DNA of 26,606 bases from Syntrophaceae bacterium UBA5761 (GTDB lineage: Bacteria; Desulfobacterota; Syntrophia; Syntrophales; UBA4778): the NCBI GenBank assembly GCA_002418885.1, contig DIEZ01000080.1, positions 424-27,029 of the forward strand, written 5' to 3'. The stretch's first letter is position 1, and each line of letters opens with the position of its first letter. Below, one piece after another: positions 6,407-14,560 of this stretch. A model generated the notes under the pieces. That model was not told the origin of the DNA. It made no database searches and worked only from the letters and a program-made list of their open reading frames with translations. The position numbers were made by a program, and so were the translations under genes.

Positions 6407-7579
6407 TTATTGAGCATTAAGATATTTTTCGAGTCTCACTTTGGCCTTAGAGCCCTTGAATTGCTTCCCCATGTGCTCCTTAACTGCATGGGCAAACCGT
6501 CTCTTGTCTTCCTCGGATGCCAGTTCTTTCAACGCCTTATCGATGATCGAACCGCGTCGACCGGCGTCATGAGGTGCAATCTTGCTAATTTCTCCGATGA
6601 GCTTATCGAGAAGCGATACAGACGTTGCCTTATGTTCTGCTTTCTCCACGGTAGGTCGTGCGGGAGTGGGCTCTGGCAATCTAAAGCGCCCATAGCCTAC
6701 GGCCGTCTTTGCACCCACTCCTTCTTCTACCAAGGCAGTAACAAAGGCGGAACGAACCTTGTCCAGCAGGCCCCTCTCTTTTATGACCACGGCCCGAAAG
6801 AGAAACACGGTACCTGGGGCCACGGTCAGGAATTTGATGGGGTTAGGGGACAGGTAGTCGGCAGGGGGAATCTTCCCCTCTTTATCTGCGTAATAGTCAC
6901 CGTAATGGGGATTCATGATGTCGAGACGAAGACTCGGTACACTCACGGGATAGGCATCAAGGAAAAAGACCTTCCCGCGGCGTTTCTGGTTTCCGAAGGG
7001 GAGCGAGATCTCCTCCCAATTATCATCATCAAAGGCGATGATTTTCTTTGTCTCCTTATCCTGTTCGACGAGTTCTTCGGGCAAATCTTGGACCCGGCCA
7101 CTCTTCCATAACGACAACGTATGGGCAAAGCGGACGATCCCTTTGACGCCGGAGGCAGGAATGTAAGGAATGCCCAAGTTGTGATCGAAGACCATGCTTA
7201 CCTCATGGGGATGTGATTCACCGATACCGGTCACCAACGGGGTGACGAGCTCCGCCCGAAGCACGATGACGTCATATTTCTCGGCGGGGAAGCTATGGCA
7301 ATAAGCATCGAAAGCCGTGTGTTTTTGTTTCAGTAAGGAGGCAGTAGTGCTCTTCCCCATCATGAGGCCATAGCGTTTTGCGTAATACTCTACGGCGCGG
7401 GGATCTTTATCACGATCGTCCTTCTTATCGCGGTCGTCTGCAGGCTTAAGGCTACCTTCTTGAAGGGGCACATACTTATTATACCAGAGGCCAAAGTTGC
7501 CCGATAATGATGGGGCGCTGGCCCATACCTTTTGTATTCGTTCAGGGAAGGGATAGAATGCCATAATTGATACCCCCAT
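6407..7579 (-). CDS. cmr6: Cmr6, type III-B effector complex subunit
   Basis: Cmr6 is a RAMP-fold protein that caps the Cmr backbone near the 3' end of the crRNA. The 390-residue protein has a RAMP domain containing LVTPLVTGIGESHPHE, PYIPASGVKGIVRFAH and the Gly-rich loop GVGAKTAVGYGRF. After that loop comes an extra ~85-residue charged helical tail, making it longer than many Cmr6 proteins. The ATG overlaps the cmr5 stop (TAATG); an alternative ATG five codons later has a better-spaced GGGGGT and may be used instead. It lies 18 bp before the CARF-RelE gene in the same operon. Confidence 0.93.
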   Translation of the reverse strand: MGVSIMAFYPFPERIQKVWASAPSLSGNFGLWYNKYVPLQEGSLKPADDRDKKDDRDKDPRAVEYYAKRYGLMMGKSTTASLLKQKHTAFDAYCHSFPAEKYDVIVLRAELVTPLVTGIGESHPHEVSMVFDHNLGIPYIPASGVKGIVRFAHTLSLWKSGRVQDLPEELVEQDKETKKIIAFDDDNWEEISLPFGNQKRRGKVFFLDAYPVSVPSLRLDIMNPHYGDYYADKEGKIPPADYLSPNPIKFLTVAPGTVFLFRAVVIKERGLLDKVRSAFVTALVEEGVGAKTAVGYGRFRLPEPTPARPTVEKAEHKATSVSLLDKLIGEISKIAPHDAGRRGSIIDKALKELASEEDKRRFAHAVKEHMGKQFKGSKAKVRLEKYLNAQ

Positions 7580-7989
7580 TACTCAAGATCGGCCGCTGCG
7601 AACCGCTTGACCCACTCGAGGAGGGCGAGGGTTTCGTTCTGGGCCTCCAGGTAATCCATTTGCGTCATAGTGGATAATTCCATGATCAATTCCCGCCGTC
7701 CCTTGGCTGACGCAAATTTGTTGTTAATGTCGCCATCCCGAAACGTAAGCCAATCTTTGACAATATCAAACAGAACAATGTACTTACTATCTTCCTTGAT
7801 TTTACCGTCACTTGTTCCTTTATTAAGCCAAAAGGCCAACGATTGCCCAAGGCCGTTCTGCAGAATCATAGAAGGTGCCCCCGAAGTAACCGACTTAAAG
7901 TCCTTCTTCTCCTGCAATGACTTTTTCCCGACCGCTTTGACCACTCTATCTAAGGCGAATCCTGCCCGCTTTTGTGCGAGTGTCCTCAT
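7579..7989 (-). CDS. cmr5: Cmr5, type III-B small subunit
   Basis: Cmr5 is the small all-helical subunit that packs along the Cmr4 filament and target RNA. The 136-residue protein begins MRTLAQKRAGFALDRV, the usual Cmr5 opening, and contains PSMILQNGLGQSLAFWL, the family's most conserved stretch. I chose the ATG at 7989 because GGAGGTG lies just upstream and the ATG overlaps the cmr4 TGA (ATGA). The longer frame from 8010 would add seven residues not typical of the family. Confidence 0.96.
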   Translation of the reverse strand: MRTLAQKRAGFALDRVVKAVGKKSLQEKKDFKSVTSGAPSMILQNGLGQSLAFWLNKGTSDGKIKEDSKYIVLFDIVKDWLTFRDGDINNKFASAKGRRELIMELSTMTQMDYLEAQNETLALLEWVKRFAAADLE

Positions 7990-8852
7990 TTCACACCTCC
8001 CTGTAACCACGTGATTCTGCAGATACCACGCCCTAGCGTCTCATCGCCTCCGATTTGGATAAAGTTTTTGATAACATCCTCAACGTGACCCCGCACTGTG
8101 TCGGCCTGAAGGGTGTTATCGAAAACGGCCCGACTGTAATAAACGACACTGTAGAGGACCGAGTCGGCGGGAAGAAGTTCCTGATACCGTAAAGCATGGT
8201 CTTGAGCTGTCCCCGTTTCGGAGTTGATCTTGATCTGCGTTTGAATCTCCGTACAAGACTCAACCAGGTATTTGAAAGCATCGTTGGATAGGCGTAAGAA
8301 CTTATCCAGTTTGGATAGGACAGGGAAGGCGGCGGGCAGAGGATTGGGGATCGTTTGTTTGACCGTAACGACCATATCTTCCAAGAGCACCTCTTCCGGG
8401 AACTTCCCGGCAAGACAAAAGGCTTCTTCCTCCGCAACTGGAGGTGGCTCCTGGGCGATCCCCTCCATCCCGGCAAAGGAAAGGTCATTATTCAGTCTCG
8501 CTAGCACCGCAGGGCAAGTTACCCAGACAAAGGGGGCGACACTCGACCGAACGGGGAAGGCGAGCAGTTTCGCATCGGAGACGGAAACGGCGCCGGGGAT
8601 GTTCTCCTTCTCTTTCCATCCATCCTGCTCATCGGAGCCGAAGAGATAATTGATGAGCGAGGTGTTCTCCGCAAAATCCCGGTAGTGCGCCCGCATAGCC
8701 CCCTTTACGGCCGAGGCTTGAACATGGGGCCAATTGGTATGTCGTTCCCGCTGGATGGGCAGGTCCACGGCCGCAAGCGACGAGCCCGCACCAGCATGAA
8801 TGGGAGAAATGGCATAGAATACACACAAAGAAAAAAGGTCTCGCTTCTGCAT
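7986..8852 (-). CDS. cmr4: Cmr4, backbone RAMP and target-RNA nuclease
   Basis: Cmr4 polymerises along the crRNA and each copy cuts target RNA at 6-nt intervals. The 288-residue protein has SPIHAGAGSSLAAVDLPIQR near its start; D30 in this stretch aligns with the catalytic Asp of characterised Cmr4. It also has ASAVKGAMRAHYRD and a late Gly-rich segment IGGDETLGRGICRI. Target-RNA cleavage should therefore be active. AAGGAGG lies a few bases before the ATG. It starts 11 bp after the cmr3 stop and overlaps cmr5 by four bases. Confidence 0.96.
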   Translation of the reverse strand: MQKRDLFSLCVFYAISPIHAGAGSSLAAVDLPIQRERHTNWPHVQASAVKGAMRAHYRDFAENTSLINYLFGSDEQDGWKEKENIPGAVSVSDAKLLAFPVRSSVAPFVWVTCPAVLARLNNDLSFAGMEGIAQEPPPVAEEEAFCLAGKFPEEVLLEDMVVTVKQTIPNPLPAAFPVLSKLDKFLRLSNDAFKYLVESCTEIQTQIKINSETGTAQDHALRYQELLPADSVLYSVVYYSRAVFDNTLQADTVRGHVEDVIKNFIQIGGDETLGRGICRITWLQGGVK

Positions 8853-8863
8853 TTTCGTCCTCC

Positions 8864-9817
8864 TTATAGTGGGATACAGTTTTCGTTAATCTGTTCGTCA
8901 ACGACCGTCCCCGCGGGGAAGTATCCCCTCATGGGTTTGTGGAAACGGCGATGGAGGTCCCATCCGCCGTAATAGACAATGCGTCCCGTTGCGACACAGT
9001 GTCGGTTCGTTTCGGCATTGGCCGCGAGGATAGATAATGTCATAAATAAGGTGCTTTCCCGCTTAGGTAAGGCGATGGGTGCCAGTTTCCGATACTCGCC
9101 AAACCTCTGCTCCGCCCCCAGCGTAAGCACCCCACTTGTTGCTAACGGTAAGGGGCGGGTGACGGCAAACACCAGGGTAACGTCACTCTTCAGACGGGCA
9201 TGGGCGAAGGAATAGAGGTGGTGCTCACGCACGCCGCGCCTCGTCGTCGCCACATCAAGCGCCACGCCTGTATGTAGCTCTTCGACAAAAAAGCTGCCGC
9301 GCTTCGCGATGGTTTTGGTGATGGCAGAGCGATGGAGCTCATCCAGAGGCACCCAGGAGCCCCCTAAGGTTACCATCTCTCTTCCTCGTGACCAATAGAG
9401 GTCGCCGCCACTCTTACGGATAATGAGGCGGGTGCTAATTGGCTCGGCAACGGTTACGGGGGTGGAGGATACGCCCTCCATGGCCTCGTAATCTTTCTTT
9501 TCCGTAAACCAATGATAGGGACAGGAAACCCATAATTGCTCACCCCACCGAAAAAGGGGTCCCACTACCTGAAAGGGGCTCTCCCCACCCGAGCGACCAA
9601 TGGCCGAGACAACGGGATGATCCTCGGCATAGTTACCGTGGTTATAATCGGTAGGGTGCAGATCATGCTCCCGTAACACAGCCGTTCGCAAGGCCCCCTG
9701 GATCGTGTGGGCCGGTGGTGGAAAAATGACAGAGGCCGTATGGTTTTCGCCCATGACGGCAGGCTCGGCCCCACGAAAGAACAGGGTATCTTGAGGCAAG
9801 AAACTATACCACTCCAT
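8864..9817 (-). CDS. cmr3: Cmr3, type III-B effector complex subunit
   Basis: Cmr3 binds the crRNA 5' tag and contacts Cmr2 (Cas10). The 317-residue protein begins MEWYSFLPQDTLFFRGAEPA, a strong Cmr3 signature (the DTLFFR..P motif), followed by FPPPAHTIQGALR and a Gly-rich GAEQRFGEYR region. I chose the ATG at 9817, eleven codons inside the longest frame, because a GGGAGGTGAT ribosome-binding site lies directly upstream and the family motif follows immediately. The start overlaps the 3' end of cmr2 by 14 bp, implying translational coupling. Confidence 0.95.
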   Translation of the reverse strand: MEWYSFLPQDTLFFRGAEPAVMGENHTASVIFPPPAHTIQGALRTAVLREHDLHPTDYNHGNYAEDHPVVSAIGRSGGESPFQVVGPLFRWGEQLWVSCPYHWFTEKKDYEAMEGVSSTPVTVAEPISTRLIIRKSGGDLYWSRGREMVTLGGSWVPLDELHRSAITKTIAKRGSFFVEELHTGVALDVATTRRGVREHHLYSFAHARLKSDVTLVFAVTRPLPLATSGVLTLGAEQRFGEYRKLAPIALPKRESTLFMTLSILAANAETNRHCVATGRIVYYGGWDLHRRFHKPMRGYFPAGTVVDEQINENCIPL

Positions 9818-12566
9818 GCTTATCACCTCCCCCGGCCAAAAATGCAGCAATGATCAACCCATCAGGCTTGAAGGGCGCTTTCGCATCCCTCTGGTCCCAG
9901 ATAACCCGGGCAATGTCCCGTGCGATTTCTTTTACCTCCCCTTTCGTCTCCACGCCGGAGCGCTCGATCTGCCGGGTAAGGAAGTTGATCAATCGTGTTT
10001 CCTCCCCCACCCCGCTTTGCATAATCGCCTCGATACCGGGGCGCATCGATTCCAGCCGATAGAGGAGGGCATGGGCGATCTCCCGTTCTTTTTCCCCTGA
10101 GGTGCGGGTGATCAAATTTTCAAAGGCCTGCCATGTGACGCGATCATCCCACTTACCGGCGAAAATCCGCGAGCCACCGCTACGCTTCTTGAGCTCAAGG
10201 GCCCAGGCGTTACGTCCCATTCTCTCTTTGGTTTCCCGCTTGGTTTCCCGCTTCAATAAGGCGTGTGCCCGAGCGATCATCTGAGACAGGGGTTCCTTGT
10301 GATGACATATGAGGATCGCCGCCGAGATGGAAATATTTTCTCCCTTCCCTAAGTTGATGGACAGCTTCCCCGGCTTCGGAGCCCAGATGCCCTCTAGGGG
10401 GATGGACTCGCGCTTAAGATCGATGAAGCGATACCGGGACGTATAGTAATCGCTTATTTCCTGCGTCGCCTTGAGGGCTGTTTGAATGGGCAAAAAGGCA
10501 CAAACGTCGTCACCACCCGTATAGACCAGACGTCCCCGATACTTGTTAATGATCGCTGGCACCCCATAGAGGGAAAAATCTCCCAAGGCCTCCGAGATGG
10601 CCGCGTGAATCGCCGGTGTTACGAGCCGCTTACACAACTTATTCTTTCCGTCACGGTCATCGAAGACCTTCAGCCAAGCCTCGCGATACGCGGCGTTGAA
10701 TTGGGGCGACGTCAACCGCGACACGATATGAGGGTGCATGATGCTCTTCCAGGTGGAGGCGATACTCTCTCCGTTTATGAGTTTACCCATATGGTCACCA
10801 TCCATGATGAGGATGGCGTAATACTTATCGGTATTGCGAATGCGCTCTCCCGCAACGAACTCTTCGTTATCAAAAAGCTGTTGGGCAATGCGGCGACGTT
10901 CATCGCGATCCACAATCGGTTTCCGCTCAAAGTAACCGTCCAAGGCCATTTCCGTCGTGGAGGGGAAGCGCTCGCCGGCGTCCAAGACGCTCGCTAAAGG
11001 GTGACCTGCACGCGCCACGAGTTGAGGCAAAAAACGCTTCATCGTACAAACGGCGCACAGGCGTTCGTGCTCTTTGAAATCAACAACCTTTCCCCGTTCC
11101 TCCTTCATTTTTCCCCAGAATGTTCTCAGGTGATCACTATACGCCGTGGCGCGTTGTCCTTCCCTCCAGGGGACGGTATGCAACACTTCAAATTCCCCAC
11201 AGAGCTGGCACTTTTCCCCTGGTTCTTCTAACCGCTCGTTGTGTCGCCGCATCTTTTCCGCCGCTAACGCCGATTGCACCAAGGCATGGGAGGTCGAATA
11301 CAAGATGCCGCGGCTCGACTCTTTAGGGGAATACCCTTTGGATTTGAGGATGGAGGAAAAGTTTTCGATAAACGCAAATTGGCCTCTAAAGGCATCTCGA
11401 TGGAGAAGCTGGGAAAGTTCGTCTTTATCGTTTATAGCCGCCAATCGTACCGCTGCCCAGTGGTATTGCCAGAAATGGCCTCCTTGACGAGCGAATAGGC
11501 GGTCTAAATAATCCACTTCCGCTTCCCCAAGCTTGAGCCGCTCACTGATCGCATCAAGGGTCATATCCATCAGCTCCTGCCAGGCGCCCTGCACAGCCGA
11601 TTCCAGTTTCGTTGCAATGGCGGTCGCCTTTGAAAGCGGGACGAGGATCAGACACTTGTTAGGGAGACTCGCGATATCACGAGGTTGATCATGCCAGATG
11701 CGAGGTTGGAATTTCCCCGTAATGCACCATTCTCTTTCCAGCCAGGCATTGACGAGGGGCTGATCCACCAGGGAAGGATACAACACATGATCCGCCCCCA
11801 AATTTTCCATGATCCACTTAAGCCCCGCAAAGGCGAGCCACGATAAGAGTATTGACCCCGTCCAAAAATCGCGCAGCTTCCTCGCCCGGGAGATGAAGCC
11901 CTGTACCGGCGTAAGTGAAAATACCAAAAGCCCCAGATCATCCATTTTTTTTGACGAGCTCATACAGGAATACAGGGCCGAACAGAGGGAGTTATGTTGC
12001 CAGATAGAATGGTCGGGAAAGCGGGAGTCCGCAGGCAGGCGATGCCACAGTGCCCCCAACCCGCCCACATTGGCTTCCGCCAAGGCAAACCGCAACACAA
12101 AATGGGTGTACAGGAATCGGGCTATGGCAAACCGCGCTTCCGCGTCGCCCCCCCGAAATTGACCCGCATAATCACCGGGACTTGCCTCCGTGCCCATCGT
12201 CATCTGCAAGAACTCCTGGACAGCAGGAAAGACCACGTCAATGGTCGTTAGCGGAAGAGAGATCGCCAACTTCCCATCACCCCCCGACGTGGGATGGGTG
12301 ATGAGTGGGTACGTTACGTAGTCAATCGCGCCATTTTCTCTCTCATCCTGGTGGGAGGTGGGTACCTGTCCCCGCTCGAAGCCTGCGGCAATACCATCTG
12401 CCAGTTTCCAAAAGGCCTCGTTCGGTTTCTCGAATCCAAATGTCTGCAAGTAATCGGCCGCCCGCGTTTCATGGCCAGGGATCGCAAGTACCTTATCGAT
12501 GGGATCGTGCCACCAGGCGGCGAATTTCTCGTTCCAGTAAGTGGTATTCGGCTTCGTCCAGGTCAT
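9804..12566 (-). CDS. cmr2: Cmr2/Cas10, large subunit and cyclic oligoadenylate synthase
   Basis: Cas10 is the signalling subunit that converts ATP to cyclic oligoadenylates when target RNA is bound. The 920-residue protein has an N-terminal HD motif (H20-D21 in WWHDPIDK), zinc-finger cysteines at C453/C456 (CQLC) and C504/C507 (CAVC), a palm segment ILIMDGDHMGKLING, and the catalytic GGDD at 684-687 in YTGGDDVCAF. Both the HD and the GGDD are kept, so DNase and cyclase activities are plausible. The start at 12566 is favoured over the longer frame because GAGGTG lies upstream and the family sequence begins here. It sits 68 bp after cmr1 and overlaps cmr3. The CARF genes in this window are its expected downstream sensors. 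Confidence 0.97.
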   Translation of the reverse strand: MTWTKPNTTYWNEKFAAWWHDPIDKVLAIPGHETRAADYLQTFGFEKPNEAFWKLADGIAAGFERGQVPTSHQDERENGAIDYVTYPLITHPTSGGDGKLAISLPLTTIDVVFPAVQEFLQMTMGTEASPGDYAGQFRGGDAEARFAIARFLYTHFVLRFALAEANVGGLGALWHRLPADSRFPDHSIWQHNSLCSALYSCMSSSKKMDDLGLLVFSLTPVQGFISRARKLRDFWTGSILLSWLAFAGLKWIMENLGADHVLYPSLVDQPLVNAWLEREWCITGKFQPRIWHDQPRDIASLPNKCLILVPLSKATAIATKLESAVQGAWQELMDMTLDAISERLKLGEAEVDYLDRLFARQGGHFWQYHWAAVRLAAINDKDELSQLLHRDAFRGQFAFIENFSSILKSKGYSPKESSRGILYSTSHALVQSALAAEKMRRHNERLEEPGEKCQLCGEFEVLHTVPWREGQRATAYSDHLRTFWGKMKEERGKVVDFKEHERLCAVCTMKRFLPQLVARAGHPLASVLDAGERFPSTTEMALDGYFERKPIVDRDERRRIAQQLFDNEEFVAGERIRNTDKYYAILIMDGDHMGKLINGESIASTWKSIMHPHIVSRLTSPQFNAAYREAWLKVFDDRDGKNKLCKRLVTPAIHAAISEALGDFSLYGVPAIINKYRGRLVYTGGDDVCAFLPIQTALKATQEISDYYTSRYRFIDLKRESIPLEGIWAPKPGKLSINLGKGENISISAAILICHHKEPLSQMIARAHALLKRETKRETKERMGRNAWALELKKRSGGSRIFAGKWDDRVTWQAFENLITRTSGEKEREIAHALLYRLESMRPGIEAIMQSGVGEETRLINFLTRQIERSGVETKGEVKEIARDIARVIWDQRDAKAPFKPDGLIIAAFLAGGGDKHGVV

Positions 12567-12634
12567 GAGGCACCTCGCATAATTTTTTCGATTTCCCTGT
12601 TCATATCTGCACAAACGGCTTCATACTCAGCCAA

Positions 12635-13549
12635 TCAGTTTTTCTTATCGGTTTCATCTCGCCGGTAAAGATACGGTAAAAAAAGGATTTGTCCTTGATA
12701 CCGACCATCCGCCGTCTTGTTGACATGGAGAAAATAAGGCTTGGCATGACGACCATTGCGAATATCGTCGGGAATTTTTTTTCCTTTTGCCTCAATCGGC
12801 ATAGCTATGAAGGATCTCCTCTGCCATGTATGTTTCGGCTCTAACTTTAGACGAGCGGTTCTATATGCAACGCCGATCTCGGAAAGGGCCTCCTCCCATT
12901 TGTTATGGATATTGAATTTGTCGAAGAGGACGGAACACTTCGAGAAAGACGTGTAGCTTCTAAGCGGACCGTCGTCACTGAATTTTGTATCCATAAGAAT
13001 CGGGCAATTAAGGGAACCAAACCCATTTCTTGAGCAGGCACCCAAACCGCCGTACGTTATCATCGCCTTAAGCGACTTCTCGAGGGCGACTTCCATCATT
13101 GTTATCCCCTTTGGGAATTGCAGAACAACCTTGAAACGTGATTGTGTGGGGAAAAAACTCTTGATGAAGACATTCCCACTCCCCTTTTTGTATTCATAAA
13201 ATCCATAGGCAAGATAATGAATGATTGACGTCCGATAGTTCTTCCCTTCAACGAGGACCTTTCCTTCGGGGAGCTTGTCAAGTTTTGGCTGCGCATCGAT
13301 ATTTTCAATCCGTAGTGAGACTTTTGATTTCCTCTCCGTGGAACCGAAGATCTCCCCTTCCCAATAAGCCATATCTTTAATGTCTTCTATACCGCAAACC
13401 GCCCGCCACCAGAAGCGCATTACCCCTTTGATAGAGGGGACACGAAGTTCTGCACTCCGAGGGTCGGCTCCCCCAAGGAACATCGGTGTCACGATTTCAC
13501 ATTCATACTGTCGCTTTTCTATCCCGTTGAATCGAGAGACATAGAACAT
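12635..13549 (-). CDS. cmr1: Cmr1, type III-B effector complex subunit
   Basis: Cmr1 caps the 3' end of the crRNA-bound complex. The 304-residue protein has CEIVTPMFLGGADPRSAELR and PSIKGVMRFWWRA, the typical Cmr1 opening, then YGGLGACSRNGFGS, its Gly-rich loop. A GTG precedes the ATG by one codon; the ATG at 13549 is better spaced from AGGAGG. It is first in the operon and lies about 170 bp after a predicted promoter carrying the shared palindromic box. It appears more AT-rich than its neighbours. Confidence 0.95.
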   Translation of the reverse strand: MFYVSRFNGIEKRQYECEIVTPMFLGGADPRSAELRVPSIKGVMRFWWRAVCGIEDIKDMAYWEGEIFGSTERKSKVSLRIENIDAQPKLDKLPEGKVLVEGKNYRTSIIHYLAYGFYEYKKGSGNVFIKSFFPTQSRFKVVLQFPKGITMMEVALEKSLKAMITYGGLGACSRNGFGSLNCPILMDTKFSDDGPLRSYTSFSKCSVLFDKFNIHNKWEEALSEIGVAYRTARLKLEPKHTWQRRSFIAMPIEAKGKKIPDDIRNGRHAKPYFLHVNKTADGRYQGQILFLPYLYRRDETDKKN

Positions 13550-13716
13550 CACGACCTCCTTTCTTGATCATTTGCAGTCTTTCAGCCGGCTCAGTGAAGA
13601 CCCATCCTGCCGGAACTCCCGCATTTCACTAAACTATGTTCCTACATTGACGGCAACCAGCCTTAACCCGCGCGGTTTTGCCGCCGGGCGATGCCGTCCG
13701 CCATCTCGGTAGCCTG

Positions 13717-13761
13717 ATTATAGGGTGCATCTTAGAATCGTTCCACCTCCGCAACGTTGCC
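13717..13761 (-). promoter_or_regulatory. cmr operon promoter with the shared operator
   Basis: On the minus strand TGGAAC (13740-13745) and a perfect TATAAT (13717-13722) are 17 bases apart. GGCAACGTTGC (13751-13761) lies upstream, with six bases between GGCAACGTTG and the TGG, the same geometry as the cas1 and cas6 promoters. The 5' untranslated region would be about 160 bases, in which I see no further strong signal. Confidence 0.65.
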
Positions 13762-13787
13762 ATTTTGCCCACCGTACGGGCGCCTCG

Positions 13788-14216
13788 TCAGATCCATCCG
13801 TCGGGAAGGCTTTCTGTCAGGTCGTGGGAAATGCGCTCCTCCTTGATCGATTCGTGCGCTGCGCGGTCGAATGTGAGCCACTTCCCCTTCAACTCAGATG
13901 CCAGGGCGGCATAACAGGCGTCGTACCCTGTCAATCCTTTTTCGATGTACACGATGGCCCGGTTCGCCAGGTTTTCCGTCATCGGCCGGCGGTAAATGCC
14001 GCCGTTGATGAGAGGTATCACGCCCTTGGTGAAGGCATCTATGCCCCGTGGATGAACACGGCAGAGCACGGAAAAAACTTCGAAGCAGAATAATTCCGGA
14101 ACAGCGAAAGAACTCGGCCGGTCTATCAATCGGCGGAGGACAGCATCTGCATGAGAATGATTTTCTTCTTCAAGAAACCACGACACCGCCACAGAAGCAT
14201 CGATTACCCATATCAC
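13788..14216 (-). CDS. vapC: PIN-domain toxin, VapC family
   Basis: VapC toxins are PIN-fold ribonucleases that usually cut tRNA or rRNA. The 142-residue protein has the expected acidic quartet: D6 in VIDASVAV, E46 in FEVFSV, D99 in GYDACYAALA and D117 in LTFDRAAH, so it is probably active. The GTG start overlaps the stop of the upstream antitoxin gene (GTGA), the usual coupled arrangement. It lies between the cmr operon and the cas6 operon on the same strand and may help retain the locus or act as a last-resort response; a link to CRISPR signalling is only inferred from position. Confidence 0.92.
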   Translation of the reverse strand: MIWVIDASVAVSWFLEEENHSHADAVLRRLIDRPSSFAVPELFCFEVFSVLCRVHPRGIDAFTKGVIPLINGGIYRRPMTENLANRAIVYIEKGLTGYDACYAALASELKGKWLTFDRAAHESIKEERISHDLTESLPDGWI

Positions 14217-14485
14217 GACTCGTATCCCCTCAGTTCTCTCAATACTTTCAGGCCGTTCTTCGGCCCGATGCGACGTTCCTTCAACCCCTGGATGGTATCC
14301 AGCAATTCCTTCTTTTTTTCCTCCGCCTGATAATCGAGAAAGCGCTTTTCAAATTGCTCGACCGTGATGAGAACGGCTTTCGCTTTTTTCCCTTTGCTGA
14401 TCAAAACAGGCTCGCCTGTCTTCGCGAGCTGTTCCAGAATCTCACCCAAATTATTCCTCAATTTGAGGGCATTGACTTCTTTCAT
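14213..14485 (-). CDS. Antitoxin, Phd/YefM family
   Basis: The 90-residue protein has an N-terminal Phd/YefM DNA-binding fold: VNALKLRNNLGEILEQLAKTG, then EPVLISKGKKAKAVLITVEQFEK. A charged C-terminal tail would wrap the toxin. It would neutralise the VapC encoded immediately downstream, with which it overlaps by four bases, and repress its own promoter. Confidence 0.92.
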   Translation of the reverse strand: MKEVNALKLRNNLGEILEQLAKTGEPVLISKGKKAKAVLITVEQFEKRFLDYQAEEKKKELLDTIQGLKERRIGPKNGLKVLRELRGYES

Positions 14486-14511
14486 GGTCTTTCCTCTATG
14501 ATTTTTGAAAG

Positions 14512-14540
14512 AATTTAGTATGATATGCTCTACACGTCAA
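14512..14540 (-). promoter_or_regulatory. Probable toxin-antitoxin operon promoter
   Basis: On the minus strand TTGACG (14535-14540) and TAAATT (14512-14517) are 17 bases apart, about 27 bp upstream of the antitoxin ATG. The GGCAACGTTG box is absent here, so this pair seems to be regulated separately from the cas operons. Confidence 0.45.
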
Positions 14541-14560
14541 GTGAATATGTTGGTATACAC

